DNA from: an uncultured Pelagibacteraceae bacterium
GTDB taxonomy: Bacteria > Pseudomonadota > Alphaproteobacteria > Pelagibacterales > Pelagibacteraceae
DNA: 64,000 nucleotides
Assembly (NCBI GenBank): GCA_902541315.1
Contig: CACBQF010000001.1
Location: 124,001 to 188,000 of the forward strand
Direction: 5' to 3'
Positions within the stretch are counted from its first letter, which is position 1, and each line of letters starts with the position of its first letter. A model generated the notes under the pieces. It searched no databases. It saw nothing but the letters and a program-made list of their open reading frames with translations, and was not told the origin of the DNA. Shown piece by piece: positions 49,045-57,375 of the stretch. The position numbers and the translations under genes are program-made.

Positions 49045-49161
49045 ATGATTAAAAAGTTATTAAAATTTCTTATTCATTCAAATGATAATACACACATGGA
49101 CGCTAAAATATGGATACAAAAAATATTGCTAGAAGGGAGGTATGGAAAGACAAATTCTTAA
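49045..49161 (+). CDS. Possible 38-residue ORF in the aceE-thiolase gap
   Basis: ATG at 49045 to TAA at 49159-49161, convergent with the thiolase gene and overlapping its last 4 bp. The product is basic with a short amphipathic start (MIKKLLKFLIHS) and a tail containing Trp and Gly-Arg-Tyr-Gly. I do not recognise it. It occupies an otherwise empty 207-bp gap in a genome with little spare DNA, the only argument in its favour. It could equally be a chance frame or the remnant of a longer gene. Confidence 0.25.
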   Translation: MIKKLLKFLIHSNDNTHMDAKIWIQKILLEGRYGKTNS

Positions 49162-50333
49162 ATTTTTTCAATACATAGAGCTATACCCATTCCACCACCA
49201 ATACAGAGAGTCGCACAACCCTTACTTTTTTTTTGTCTCTTCATTTCATGTACTAAAGTTACAAGTATTCTAGCTCCTGATGCACCAATAGGATGACCTA
49301 GTGCGATTGCACCACCATTAACATTAACTTTATTTGGATCAATGCCCAACTCACGAATTACAGCTATACTTTGAGCTGCAAAAGCTTCATTAATTTCAAA
49401 TAGATCCACCTCATCTAAATTCCATCCAGCTTTTTTAACTGCTTTTCGAACAGCCTCTATTGGACCTAAACCCATTAGAGTTGGATCAACTCCCACTGAT
49501 GACCATGACACTATTTTTGCAAGCGGTTTGATAGATTTTTTTTCTGCTTCTTTAATAGTAGTTAAAAATAAAGCTGCAGCGCCATCATTTATACCAGAAG
49601 AATTTCCAGGCGTGACTGTTCCATTTTCTTTGAAAACTGTTTTAAGTTTTTCTAAATCCGAAATTTTTAAACCTTTTCGTGGATGCTCATCTAAATCTAG
49701 CATATTATCACCTTGATTAATCTTGATTAATTCATCGTCAAATTTATTATTTTTGATAGCGTCCTCTGTCTTTTTTTGAGAATTTAGAGCAAACTCATCT
49801 TGTTCCCTTTTAGATATGTCAAATTTTTTTGCAATATTTTCTGCTGTAACTCCCATGTGATAATTATTAAATGCATCCGTTAATCCATCATTAATCATTG
49901 TATCTGTCAGTTTATCTTCTGAAATTTTTCTCTCGTCTCTAAAAAAAATTGAATGTGGTGCTATTGACATATTCTCTTGTCCTCCAGAGATAACATTTAA
50001 TGACTCTCCTAATTTGATAGATTGATATCCAGATATTACTGCTCTTAATCCAGACCCACAAACTTGATTAATTATATGGGCTGGTTTTGAAATTGGTATT
50101 CCAGCATTTATTGCAGCTTGTCTAGCAGGGTTCTGTCCAGCCCCAGCGGTCAATACTTGGCCCATTATTACTTCATCTACTTCATCTGAGCTAAATTTAG
50201 TTAATTTTAAAGCCTCTTTGATCACTAAAGATCCAAGCTGATCAGATCTCATTTTTTTTAATGAACCTTTATAAGATCCTATAGGTGTCCTAACAGCGCT
50301 AACAATCACCACTTCTTTTGATTTATCTATCAT
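49158..50333 (-). CDS. Acetyl-CoA C-acetyltransferase (thiolase)
   Basis: 391-residue thiolase that condenses two acetyl-CoA to acetoacetyl-CoA or cleaves it. Active-site motifs are intact: INQVCGSGLRAV with the nucleophilic cysteine near 91, NVNGGAIALGHPIGASGARIL with the catalytic histidine, and CIGGGMGIALC with the second cysteine near the end. Length matches biosynthetic thiolases (PhaA/AtoB). It stands alone on the minus strand, with no phaB or phaC next to it, so polyhydroxybutyrate synthesis is not implied. Confidence 0.92.
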   Translation of the reverse strand: MIDKSKEVVIVSAVRTPIGSYKGSLKKMRSDQLGSLVIKEALKLTKFSSDEVDEVIMGQVLTAGAGQNPARQAAINAGIPISKPAHIINQVCGSGLRAVISGYQSIKLGESLNVISGGQENMSIAPHSIFFRDERKISEDKLTDTMINDGLTDAFNNYHMGVTAENIAKKFDISKREQDEFALNSQKKTEDAIKNNKFDDELIKINQGDNMLDLDEHPRKGLKISDLEKLKTVFKENGTVTPGNSSGINDGAAALFLTTIKEAEKKSIKPLAKIVSWSSVGVDPTLMGLGPIEAVRKAVKKAGWNLDEVDLFEINEAFAAQSIAVIRELGIDPNKVNVNGGAIALGHPIGASGARILVTLVHEMKRQKKSKGCATLCIGGGMGIALCIEKI

Positions 50334-50405
50334 TAATTTTTAAATTTATCTTATAATTAAAATATACTAAAAATTAATATATTGTATTTAAATAAAATTA
50401 TAAAT

Positions 50406-50482
50406 GCGCCTGTAGCTCAACTGGATAGAGCGCTTGGCTACGGACCAGGAGGTTCTGGGTTCGACTCCTAGCAGGCGCACCA
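50406..50482 (+). tRNA. tRNA-Arg (anticodon ACG)
   Basis: 77-nt tRNA with encoded CCA. Acceptor stem GCGCCTG (50406-50412) pairs with CAGGCGC (50472-50478), discriminator A, CCA at 50480-50482. D-arm TAGCTCAACTGGATAGAGC, anticodon ACG at 50440-50442 in loop CTACGGA, T-arm GGTTCGACTCC. The A34 is normally deaminated to inosine by TadA, reading CGU/CGC/CGA. A tiny possible ORF starts 10 nt after its CCA end. Confidence 0.97.
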
Positions 50483-50492
50483 AAAAATATAA

Positions 50493-50591
50493 ATGTTTGA
50501 TTGGCTCCTTAAATCTTCCTTACAAATGTCTGTGATTTATTTTTTCATAATAATCTTTATAATTTTATTAATTTTAACTTTTATATTATAA
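50493..50591 (+). CDS. Possible 32-residue single-pass membrane peptide
   Basis: ATG at 50493 to TAA at 50589-50591, 10 nt after the tRNA-Arg CCA end and 6 bp before the thioesterase start. The product is an amphipathic start (MFDWLLKSSLQMS) followed by about 19 nearly uninterrupted hydrophobic residues (Ile/Leu/Phe), a membrane segment reaching the C-terminus. The tight spacing on both sides argues for a real gene; the Ile/Phe-rich composition could also arise from T-rich DNA. Function unknown. Confidence 0.4.
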   Translation: MFDWLLKSSLQMSVIYFFIIIFIILLILTFIL

Positions 50592-50597
50592 AATTCT

Positions 50598-51011
50598 ATG
50601 ACAGATAAATTTGAGCAAATTAGTCTAAAAACAGGATTTATGAAACACAATGGTGGAGTTTTATTTAGACAAATTTCTGAAAATCATTATGAATTCAAAT
50701 CTACAATAACAAAAAATCATCTGAATTCAGCTGGCATCACTCACGGTGGTTACCTTGCGGCTTTGATTGATGCGGGTTCCGGTTCAGCCGCTCACAGATC
50801 AGCCGAACCTTCACCTTGTGTGACCATTTCATTAGATTTGAAATTTATTGGCACATCTAAAGTTGGTGATGAAATAATAGGTCGTGTCAAAATTTTAAAA
50901 AAGACCAAAACACTTGTTTTTTTATTTTGTGAGCTAAAATGTAACAATAATATAATAGCATCGGCAAACGGTATTTGGAAAATCTTAAAAAGTAGGATGA
51001 CTAATAGCTGA
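50598..51011 (+). CDS. Hotdog-fold thioesterase, PaaI-like
   Basis: 137-residue acyl-CoA thioesterase of the PaaI/4HBT type. The conserved ITHGGYLAALIDAGSGSAAHRSAE block carries the H-G-G and the acidic catalytic residue on the long hotdog helix; SLDLKFIGTSKVGDEIIGRV forms the following strands. It probably hydrolyses a small or aromatic acyl-CoA; its substrate is unknown. No neighbouring gene shares an obvious pathway. A 220-bp gap follows before the helicase gene; apart from a promoter-like element I see nothing in it. Confidence 0.85.
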   Translation: MTDKFEQISLKTGFMKHNGGVLFRQISENHYEFKSTITKNHLNSAGITHGGYLAALIDAGSGSAAHRSAEPSPCVTISLDLKFIGTSKVGDEIIGRVKILKKTKTLVFLFCELKCNNNIIASANGIWKILKSRMTNS

Positions 51012-51100
51012 ATTTTAAAAATTTGTTAGCACTGAAACAAATTGAATATGATCTTTTTAATCCATAAAAGAATTAACAATTATTTAAAATTTTATATATA

Positions 51101-51109
51101 TGCTAGAAT
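51101..51109 (+). promoter_or_regulatory. Possible extended -10 promoter for the SUV3-like helicase operon
   Basis: TGCTAGAAT, a TGn-extended -10 (TAGAAT matches TATAAT at five of six positions), located 122 bp upstream of the helicase ATG in the 220-bp gap after the thioesterase gene. No convincing -35 hexamer at 17 bp. The long leader would contain no open frame of note. Weak, motif-only evidence. Confidence 0.3.
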
Positions 51110-51231
51110 ATGTTTGGATAACTTTAAAATGAGAACTTTTTAGCCTGCGATTCGGTCTTGTTTTAGTCTGTTTTTGTTCTTTAACACTAACAATATCTAG
51201 TAGGTTAAAAAAAAAGTACACTAAAGATAGA

Positions 51232-53718
51232 ATGATTAAAAATAAAATATCTGCGATTCTTGGTCCAACTAATACTGGAAAAACGCATCTAGCAATTGAA
51301 ACAATGTTGTCTTTTGAAAGTGGAATGATTGGTTTTCCACTAAGATTATTAGCACGTGAGGTTTATGACAAAGTGCTTAAAAAGATTAACTCAGAAAAAG
51401 TAGCATTAATTACTGGTGAAGAGAAAATAATTCCATCAAATGCAAAATATTTTTTGTGTACAGTCGAGTCTATGCCAATCGATAAACAATTAGATTTTGT
51501 TGCTGTAGATGAAATTCAAATGTGCTCAGATCATGAGCGTGGACATATTTTTACGGATAGACTTTTAAATATTAGAGGTGAAAAATTAACAATGTTTATG
51601 GGTTCAAATACAATTAAAAATATTATCAACAAGTTAGAGGATGATATAGAATTTATTAATAGAAATCGTTTGTCAAAACTTTCGTACTCTGGACATAAGA
51701 AAATTTCTAGAATCGATCGAAAAACCGCCATAATCGCATTTTCTGCGGAAGAGGTTTATGCAATAGCTGAACTTATCAGAAGACAGAAAGGAGGTGCATC
51801 AATTGTCATGGGATCTTTAAGTCCCAAAACTAGAAATGCTCAAGTAGAATTATATCAATCTGGTGATGTTGATTTTTTGGTTGCAACTGATGCTATAGGT
51901 ATGGGAATTAATATGGACTTAAATCATGTTTACTTTTCAAATCTAAAAAAATTTGATGGAAGAAAATTGAGGCGATTAAATTTATCTGAAATGGGTCAAA
52001 TTGCTGGTAGAGCAGGTAGGTATATGAATGACGGTAGCTTTGGTATTACTGGACAATGTAGAGAAATTACTCCTGAGGAAGTAGAATTACTTGAAAATCA
52101 CAAATTTGAGGAAATAAATTTTTTATTTTGGAGAAATTCAAACTTAAATTTTAATAGTCCATCTTTGTTAATAAAATCACTGGATGAAAAGCCTCAGAAT
52201 GATTGGTTAAGAAAAATTTATGAATGTGAGGATGAAAAAGCCTTAAAGTTTTTTTTAAGAGACAAAAACTTTGAAAATAGAGAATTTAATCAAGAAAAAT
52301 TGAAACTTTTATGGGAGTGTTGCCAAATTCCTGATTTTGTAAAAAAAACTTACGGTAATCACTATGAGGTAATTGGAAATGTTTTCAAATATTTAAATAG
52401 CAAAAAAGGCAAAATTACTGATGATTATATGCGAATACAATTGATGAAACTTGATAAATTAGAGGGAAATGTAGATTCTTTATCAAATAGAATTGCAAAT
52501 GTAAGAACTTGGTCATATGTTTCAAATAAAAATAATTGGGTAGAAAATCAAAGCTACTGGATTGAAAAAACAAAATTATTAGAGGACAGACTTTCAGAAA
52601 GATTACATGAAGAACTTACAAAAACTTTTATTGATAAACGTGCAAGTGTTCTTGCAAGAGGTTTGAAGCAGGATATGGAATTTAATACAAAAATTTTAGA
52701 AAATAACGAAGTAATGATCGACAATCAGTTTATTGGTAAAATAAACGGGCTTAAACTACAATTAGATTTAAAAAAAGGAGCCTTGGAAACAGACATTAAA
52801 TCTCTAAAGAAAGCAGCGAGACAAACTGTAGGACCTGAGCTCCAAAAAAGAATTAAAATTATTATTGATACTGGTCTAATTGAACTTAAAAACGATTTTA
52901 AAATTTATTGGAGCAACTCCGCTATAGGAAAATTATCTTCGGGTAAGGATTATCTTAATCCCAATTTAGAATTAATAGTTGATGATATTTTAGAGCAAAA
53001 TCAAAAACAAAAATTATTAGATTTCATGAATAAATGGTTAAAAAACAAGATTAACACAGTTTTAAGAAGTTTAGTTGATCTAAAAAATATTAACGAGAAA
53101 AATTCCTCCACAAAAGCTTTAGCTTACCAACTATATGAAAATAATGGTGTTATTAAAAGAGAGCAAGTTACTGAATATTTAAAAAATTTAGGTCAAAATG
53201 AAAGAAAAATTTTACGTAACTTAGGAGTAAAATTTGGAAGATACCATGTTTTTTTATATAAACTAATTAAACCTGAGGCAGTTTCTCTTAGAACTCTGTT
53301 GTGGAAAAACTATCATCAAAAATATCATGATTTAAAACCACCAGCATTTGGTTTGAATTTTTTAGATGATAAAAATTTTCAAAATAAAAACTTTATGTTA
53401 TTATGTGGATTTGAGAAGTTTAGCACTTTTTTTGTTCGGATTGATATCCTTGAAAGACTTTTTATAAAAATTATGAATTCTAGAAATGATAAAGAAAAAA
53501 AAGATGAAATCAAAATGGTCCCAGATATGATTAATCTCTTGGGGTGTAGCAAAGAGAATTTCAAAAAACTTCTTAAACTGATGAATTATAAAGTAACGGC
53601 TAGAAATGATGAAGTTTACTTTAAATACAACCCGGTAAAAAAAGTGAAAAAAATATTTACAAAAAAAACTAATAAAGAAAGCCCATTTGTTGTACTTAAA
53701 GATCTTAATTTAAATTAA
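51232..53718 (+). CDS. SUV3-like ATP-dependent RNA helicase
   Basis: 828-residue superfamily 2 helicase related to the mitochondrial degradosome helicase SUV3. Walker A is GPTNTGKTHLA at about 10-20, with MIGFPLRLLAREVYDK following; the DEVD-like Walker B reads DEIQM; later motifs are GSLSPKTRNAQVELYQSG, VATDAIGMGINMDLNHV and GQIAGRAGRYMNDG. A long C-terminal half without recognised domains ends in a basic tail. Mitochondrial SUV3 unwinds RNA for 3'-5' decay; the alphaproteobacterial homologue is assumed to act in RNA turnover. Followed after 3 bp by the TerB-like gene. Confidence 0.9.
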   Translation: MIKNKISAILGPTNTGKTHLAIETMLSFESGMIGFPLRLLAREVYDKVLKKINSEKVALITGEEKIIPSNAKYFLCTVESMPIDKQLDFVAVDEIQMCSDHERGHIFTDRLLNIRGEKLTMFMGSNTIKNIINKLEDDIEFINRNRLSKLSYSGHKKISRIDRKTAIIAFSAEEVYAIAELIRRQKGGASIVMGSLSPKTRNAQVELYQSGDVDFLVATDAIGMGINMDLNHVYFSNLKKFDGRKLRRLNLSEMGQIAGRAGRYMNDGSFGITGQCREITPEEVELLENHKFEEINFLFWRNSNLNFNSPSLLIKSLDEKPQNDWLRKIYECEDEKALKFFLRDKNFENREFNQEKLKLLWECCQIPDFVKKTYGNHYEVIGNVFKYLNSKKGKITDDYMRIQLMKLDKLEGNVDSLSNRIANVRTWSYVSNKNNWVENQSYWIEKTKLLEDRLSERLHEELTKTFIDKRASVLARGLKQDMEFNTKILENNEVMIDNQFIGKINGLKLQLDLKKGALETDIKSLKKAARQTVGPELQKRIKIIIDTGLIELKNDFKIYWSNSAIGKLSSGKDYLNPNLELIVDDILEQNQKQKLLDFMNKWLKNKINTVLRSLVDLKNINEKNSSTKALAYQLYENNGVIKREQVTEYLKNLGQNERKILRNLGVKFGRYHVFLYKLIKPEAVSLRTLLWKNYHQKYHDLKPPAFGLNFLDDKNFQNKNFMLLCGFEKFSTFFVRIDILERLFIKIMNSRNDKEKKDEIKMVPDMINLLGCSKENFKKLLKLMNYKVTARNDEVYFKYNPVKKVKKIFTKKTNKESPFVVLKDLNLN

Positions 53719-53721
53719 TAT

Positions 53722-54138
53722 ATGTTTTTTAAAAAAAAAGAGAATGAAACCATTGGTAATGATCTAAAGAAGATATGCGCTCTTCTTATATATGCGGCAA
53801 AAATAGACGAGGATTTCTCAGATAAAGAAGAAAAAATAATAAAAGAGACAATGCTTAAGATTGGGGTAAGAAAAGATAATTTGGAAAAATTATTTATCGA
53901 TGCAAAAAACATTGAACAAAATGCTAATCAAATTCTAAGTTTTACTAAAGAAGTCAAAAATATGAATGAGCATAATAAAATTAAGATTATTGAAGCTCTA
54001 TGGCATATTATATATTCAAATAACGAAGCAGATATTTATGAAACAAATTTAATGAGAAGACTTGCTGGATTATTATACATTGACAGTAAAGTAATGGGAG
54101 ATATTAAAGAAAAGATTAAACGGGAGAGTTCACAATAA
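53722..54138 (+). CDS. TerB-like (tellurite-resistance fold) protein
   Basis: 138 residues, predicted all-helical. The AAKIDEDFSDKEEKIIKETM and YSNNEADIYETNLMRRLAGLL segments resemble the acidic helix pairs of the TerB family that contain a D/E-rich metal site. Despite the family name, no other ter gene is present and tellurite resistance is not implied; an envelope or metal-related role is equally possible. It lies 3 bp after the helicase and 3 bp before the ferredoxin gene, clearly one operon. Confidence 0.75.
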   Translation: MFFKKKENETIGNDLKKICALLIYAAKIDEDFSDKEEKIIKETMLKIGVRKDNLEKLFIDAKNIEQNANQILSFTKEVKNMNEHNKIKIIEALWHIIYSNNEADIYETNLMRRLAGLLYIDSKVMGDIKEKIKRESSQ

Positions 54139-54141
54139 TAC

Positions 54142-54468
54142 ATGACCTATATTGTTAATGATAAATGTATAAAATGTAAGTTGACTGATTGTGTTGACGT
54201 TTGTCCGGTAGATTGTTTTTACGAGGGAAAAAATATGCTTGTAATTAAGCCTGATGAGTGTATAGATTGTGGCGTTTGCGAGCCTGAGTGTCCTGTTGAT
54301 GCAATAAAATCTGACACAGAATCAGGTAGTGAAAAATGGTTGGAAATAAATAGAAAATATTCTGAAATCTGGCCAAATATAAGTGAAAAAAAAGATCCTC
54401 CTTTGGATCACGAAAAATATAAAGATGAGCAAAATAAGTTTGAAAAATATTTTAAAGAGAACATTTAA
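54142..54468 (+). CDS. fdxA: 7Fe-type ferredoxin
   Basis: 108-residue ferredoxin. N-terminal cysteines [17 protein letters not shown] fit the seven-iron pattern (3Fe-4S plus 4Fe-4S), and a second cluster motif [12 protein letters not shown] follows. The C-terminal ~40 residues are a charged extension ([13 protein letters not shown]) as in FdxA of other alphaproteobacteria. It serves as a cytoplasmic one-electron carrier; partner enzymes are not identified. The carD start lies inside its last 44 bp in another frame. Confidence 0.93.
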   Translation: MTYIVNDKCIKCKLTDCVDVCPVDCFYEGKNMLVIKPDECIDCGVCEPECPVDAIKSDTESGSEKWLEINRKYSEIWPNISEKKDPPLDHEKYKDEQNKFEKYFKENI

Positions 54469-55288
54469 AAAGAAAACAAAGAAAAAAGTAAAAAAAATTA
54501 CCACACCAAAAGTTGCAAAAAAAATAAAAAGACCTGTTAAAAAAATAGCAAAAACAATAATAAAAAAAACACCAATTAAAAAAAAATTAAAAAATAATAA
54601 AAAAGAAATAGAGATAAAATCAGAAAATTTAAGAATTTCTAAAGGAACTGAAATTAAACCTGAAATTAAAAAGGTAAATAAACAAGCAACAGAAAAAAGA
54701 GAATTTAAAATTAAAGATTTTGTAGTTTATCCTAAACATGGTGTAGGTCAAATATCTGAATTTAAAAAAATTAATATTGGTGGAATTGACGTTGAAACGT
54801 ATGTCATAAAATTTGAAAAAGACAAAGCTAACGGTATGGTGCCTGTAAATAAACAATCTCATCTTAGGCCTTTAGCGACTATTAACCAAGTCAATAAATG
54901 TATTTCAATTTTAAAGAGTAAACCAAAAATAAAAAGATCAATGTGGAGTAGAAGAGCACAAGAGTATGAGGCCAAAATTTCTTCAGGTAAAATTTATGAA
55001 TTGGCAGAGGTAGTAAGAGATTTAAATAAAGGAGACGATTTAATGGTTGATCAATCCTATAGTGAAAGACAACTTTTTGAAAAAGCCTATGAGAGAATTT
55101 TGTCTGAATTTAAAATAATATTAAATGTATCTTTGGAGGATACCCAAAAAAAATTGGATAAAGCGCTAAAAAGAAACTTAGATGGCCAAAATAAACCAGA
55201 GACTACAGCAATTAAAAGCTCAGCACCTGAAATACAAGATGAAGAGCCAATTACAGAAAGCGATAATGACGAACCTGTTGATGACTAA
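54425..55288 (+). CDS. carD: CarD-family transcription regulator with Lys-rich histone-like tail
   Basis: About 287 residues from ATG 54425; an in-frame GTG at 54383 is a less likely start. Residues ~1-93 form an unusual basic tail: 26 Lys and 2 Arg in the first 60 with A/P/T spacers, like eukaryotic H1. The CarD/CdnL domain begins at about 94 ([17 protein letters not shown]), the part that binds RNA polymerase beta; the helical DNA-binding part follows ([15 protein letters not shown]). The last ~30 residues are acidic. CarD stabilises open promoter complexes, usually at rRNA and housekeeping promoters. The gene ends at a hairpin terminator. Confidence 0.9.
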   Translation: MSKISLKNILKRTFKKKTKKKVKKITTPKVAKKIKRPVKKIAKTIIKKTPIKKKLKNNKKEIEIKSENLRISKGTEIKPEIKKVNKQATEKREFKIKDFVVYPKHGVGQISEFKKINIGGIDVETYVIKFEKDKANGMVPVNKQSHLRPLATINQVNKCISILKSKPKIKRSMWSRRAQEYEAKISSGKIYELAEVVRDLNKGDDLMVDQSYSERQLFEKAYERILSEFKIILNVSLEDTQKKLDKALKRNLDGQNKPETTAIKSSAPEIQDEEPITESDNDEPVDD

Positions 55289-55290
55289 AA

Positions 55291-55330
55291 AAAACGCCTC
55301 TCACACATAACGTTATGAGAAGCGTTTTTA
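55291..55330. terminator. Bidirectional intrinsic terminator between carD and the 25-residue peptide gene
   Basis: Inverted repeat AAAACGCCTCTCA ... TGAGAAGCGTTTTT: a 13-bp stem with one mismatch around a 12-nt loop, with an A-run on the left and a T-run on the right. It can therefore terminate transcription from both directions. It begins 2 bp after the carD stop and ends 18 bp before the stop of the minus-strand peptide gene. It is the clearest terminator in the window. Confidence 0.85.
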
Positions 55331-55348
55331 ATAAAGAATACTAAGTTA

Positions 55349-55426
55349 TTATCTTCTTCTTCTTTTCTTAGCTTTTTTCTTAGCTTTTTTCTTAGCCTTC
55401 TTTGCTTTTTTTCTTCTTTTAGCCAT
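55349..55426 (-). CDS. 25-residue Lys/Arg/Ala basic peptide
   Basis: Minus strand, ATG at 55426 to TAA at 55349-55351. The peptide starts MAKRRKKAKKA and ends in four arginines. Composition is 13 Lys, 6 Arg, 5 Ala and the initiator Met, with a repeating K-K-A pattern, giving a net charge of about +19. A good ribosome-binding site (AGGGAG, 9 nt before ATG) and a tight intrinsic terminator downstream support a real gene. A hairpin lies in its 5' leader. I cannot name it. Plausible roles: nucleic-acid-binding, charge-neutralising peptide for DNA, or a ribosome-associated peptide. Confidence 0.68.
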   Translation of the reverse strand: MAKRRKKAKKAKKKAKKKAKKRRRR

Positions 55427-55448
55427 CTTTAGCTCCCTTTTTAGTTAA

Positions 55449-55468
55449 ACGAATCAAAATTGATTCGT
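55449..55468 (-). promoter_or_regulatory. Palindrome in the 5' leader of the basic-peptide gene
   Basis: Perfect 8-bp inverted repeat ACGAATCA / TGATTCGT separated by 4 bp (AAAT). It lies 22 bp upstream of the peptide's start codon, just before its Shine-Dalgarno. It could be an RNA hairpin influencing translation or a dimeric operator; no T-run follows it, so it is not a typical terminator. The remaining DNA to 55624 is AT-rich and shows nothing else recognisable. Confidence 0.5.
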
Positions 55469-55624
55469 AATTACTTATTTTTATTTTTTTATACACGTTA
55501 TGTCAATTCTTTAATTGAAGTTAAAATTTTTATAAAAATTTTTTAAATTCAAAAATATTTTTATAATTTCTATGCATAAAAAAGTTAATGTTTATGCGAT
55601 TAATAATCAAATATTTTACTATAA

Positions 55625-57370
55625 TTAATAAAGTTTTTCTAAATCGCCTTTATATTTTTCTAAAATTTTTTTTCTTTTTAATTTCAAAGTTGGTGTTAAC
55701 ATTCCATTTTCAATTGTAAATTCCTCCTTTATTAATTTAAATTTTTTTATTTTTTCTACTAATGACAAAGTTTTATTTAAATCTTCCAAATAAATTTCAA
55801 TTTCTTTTTTGTTTTCATTACTTTCAGTAACGATCAATGCAACCAGATATGTTTTTTTGTCTCCATATACAAAGCTTTGTTTAATTTTTTCATTTAAACA
55901 TAATAAATTTTCAATTTTAGAAGGTGATATGTTATCTCCACCAAGATTGACAATTATTTCTTTTTTTCTATCTGTTATTTTTAAATTTCCATCTTTTGTA
56001 ATTTCACCTATATCCCCAGTATGTAACCAGCCATCTTTAATTACTTCATCTGTCTCTTTCTTTTTATTCCAGTAACCTAACATAATATTTTCACCTTTAA
56101 CTAGGATCTCACCATCCTCAGCAATTTTTACTCGATTAGTTTTGAAAGGAGGGCCTACCGTTTCAATCTTAATTTTTCCGGGAATATTACAACTAACAAC
56201 GGGAGAGGCTTCAGTTAATCCATATCCTTGTAAAGTTGGTAATCCTATAGAATTAAAAAATTCACCAATTTTTTGATCTAAAGCACCGCCTCCGGAAACA
56301 AAGGCCTTTAGTTTGCCACCAAATTGATTTTTAATTTTTCTTCTTACCAAATTTTCACAGAAAATATTAATGAAATTTTCTTTAAAACTTAACTTAACTT
56401 TATTTAGTTTTTTAATTCCAAGTGAGATGGTAGATGAAATCAACTTCTTCTTAAGACCCTTTTGTTTTGAGAAATTCATATAAATTTTACTGTATAAATT
56501 TTGATAAAATCTAGGTACTGCTGTCATTATTGTTGGTTTTGCAACCGACATATTGGATAATAATTTTTCCAGACTTTCAGCGTAATAAACTTTGGCTCCA
56601 AGTGAAATTTGGACAAATTGAACTGTATGTTCATATGAATGAGATAATGGTAACCACGTCAGAAAGACTGGTTTTTCATTTTTAAATAAAGGTACTAAAA
56701 TATCTAGTGCTCCCTCGCAATTGGATAAAATTCCTCCATGACTCAACATTACTCCTTTTGGGTTTCCAGTTGTTCCAGAGGTATAAATAATACACGCAAG
56801 ATCATTTCTTTTTAGGCTGGTGTTTATAGAATGTTGAATTTTAAAGTTCTTATCAATTATTATAGTATTCCAATCAGTAAAAATTTTTTGAAAAAAAACC
56901 AATTCTTCATCAAAGCCGTCCATAGAAATAACTTTAATGTCTTTTGTTAAATATTTTTTAATCTTATCAAATTTTTCTTGAGTAGAGACAATACAAACTT
57001 TTGGCATACAGTCTTTGATTATATATTCATAATCCTTATCAGAATAAGTTGTAAATAAAGGTACAGTCACTCCACCAGCATTCATAATTGATAAATCAGA
57101 GATTAGCCACTCTGGTCGATTTTCTGAAAGTAACAAACACCTATCTCCTCTAGATATTATCTTTTTTAAATAGGTAGATAATATCCTAATTTGTCCATCA
57201 ACTGCTCTCCATGAATAATTGTTAGGCTGTCTTAATTCTGGTAACTCATTTTCTTTTGGTTTTAAATTTGTCAAAAACGTAGACTCATTCACACTAAATT
57301 TTTTTGGTATATTTTTTTCAGATTTTCTAAAAAAAAGTTCTACAAGACTATTGATATTTTTTAATTCCAT
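55625..57370 (-). CDS. Long-chain-fatty-acid-CoA ligase-type AMP-binding enzyme
   Basis: 581 residues from ATG 57370. It activates a carboxylic acid to acyl-AMP, then acyl-CoA. Seen: IIYTSGTTGNPKGVMLSH (P-loop-like A3), LTWLPLSHSYE, LQGYGLTEASP (A5), DGWLHTGDIG (A7) and DRKKEIIVNLGGDNISP (A8). The pattern matches the long-chain (FAA1-like) acyl-CoA synthetases, though substrate length is not provable. An upstream in-frame extension runs through the tRNA-Leu gene and is discarded. The ATG is only 5 nt from the tRNA CCA end, so its mRNA may be freed by tRNA processing. Confidence 0.9.
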   Translation of the reverse strand: MELKNINSLVELFFRKSEKNIPKKFSVNESTFLTNLKPKENELPELRQPNNYSWRAVDGQIRILSTYLKKIISRGDRCLLLSENRPEWLISDLSIMNAGGVTVPLFTTYSDKDYEYIIKDCMPKVCIVSTQEKFDKIKKYLTKDIKVISMDGFDEELVFFQKIFTDWNTIIIDKNFKIQHSINTSLKRNDLACIIYTSGTTGNPKGVMLSHGGILSNCEGALDILVPLFKNEKPVFLTWLPLSHSYEHTVQFVQISLGAKVYYAESLEKLLSNMSVAKPTIMTAVPRFYQNLYSKIYMNFSKQKGLKKKLISSTISLGIKKLNKVKLSFKENFINIFCENLVRRKIKNQFGGKLKAFVSGGGALDQKIGEFFNSIGLPTLQGYGLTEASPVVSCNIPGKIKIETVGPPFKTNRVKIAEDGEILVKGENIMLGYWNKKKETDEVIKDGWLHTGDIGEITKDGNLKITDRKKEIIVNLGGDNISPSKIENLLCLNEKIKQSFVYGDKKTYLVALIVTESNENKKEIEIYLEDLNKTLSLVEKIKKFKLIKEEFTIENGMLTPTLKLKRKKILEKYKGDLEKLY

Positions 57371-57375
57371 AAAAA

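Noticed and set aside
54322-54862. Minus-strand Phe-rich frames opposite carD
   Set aside because: They are the complement of Lys-rich AAA codon runs, giving artificial Phe-rich translations.
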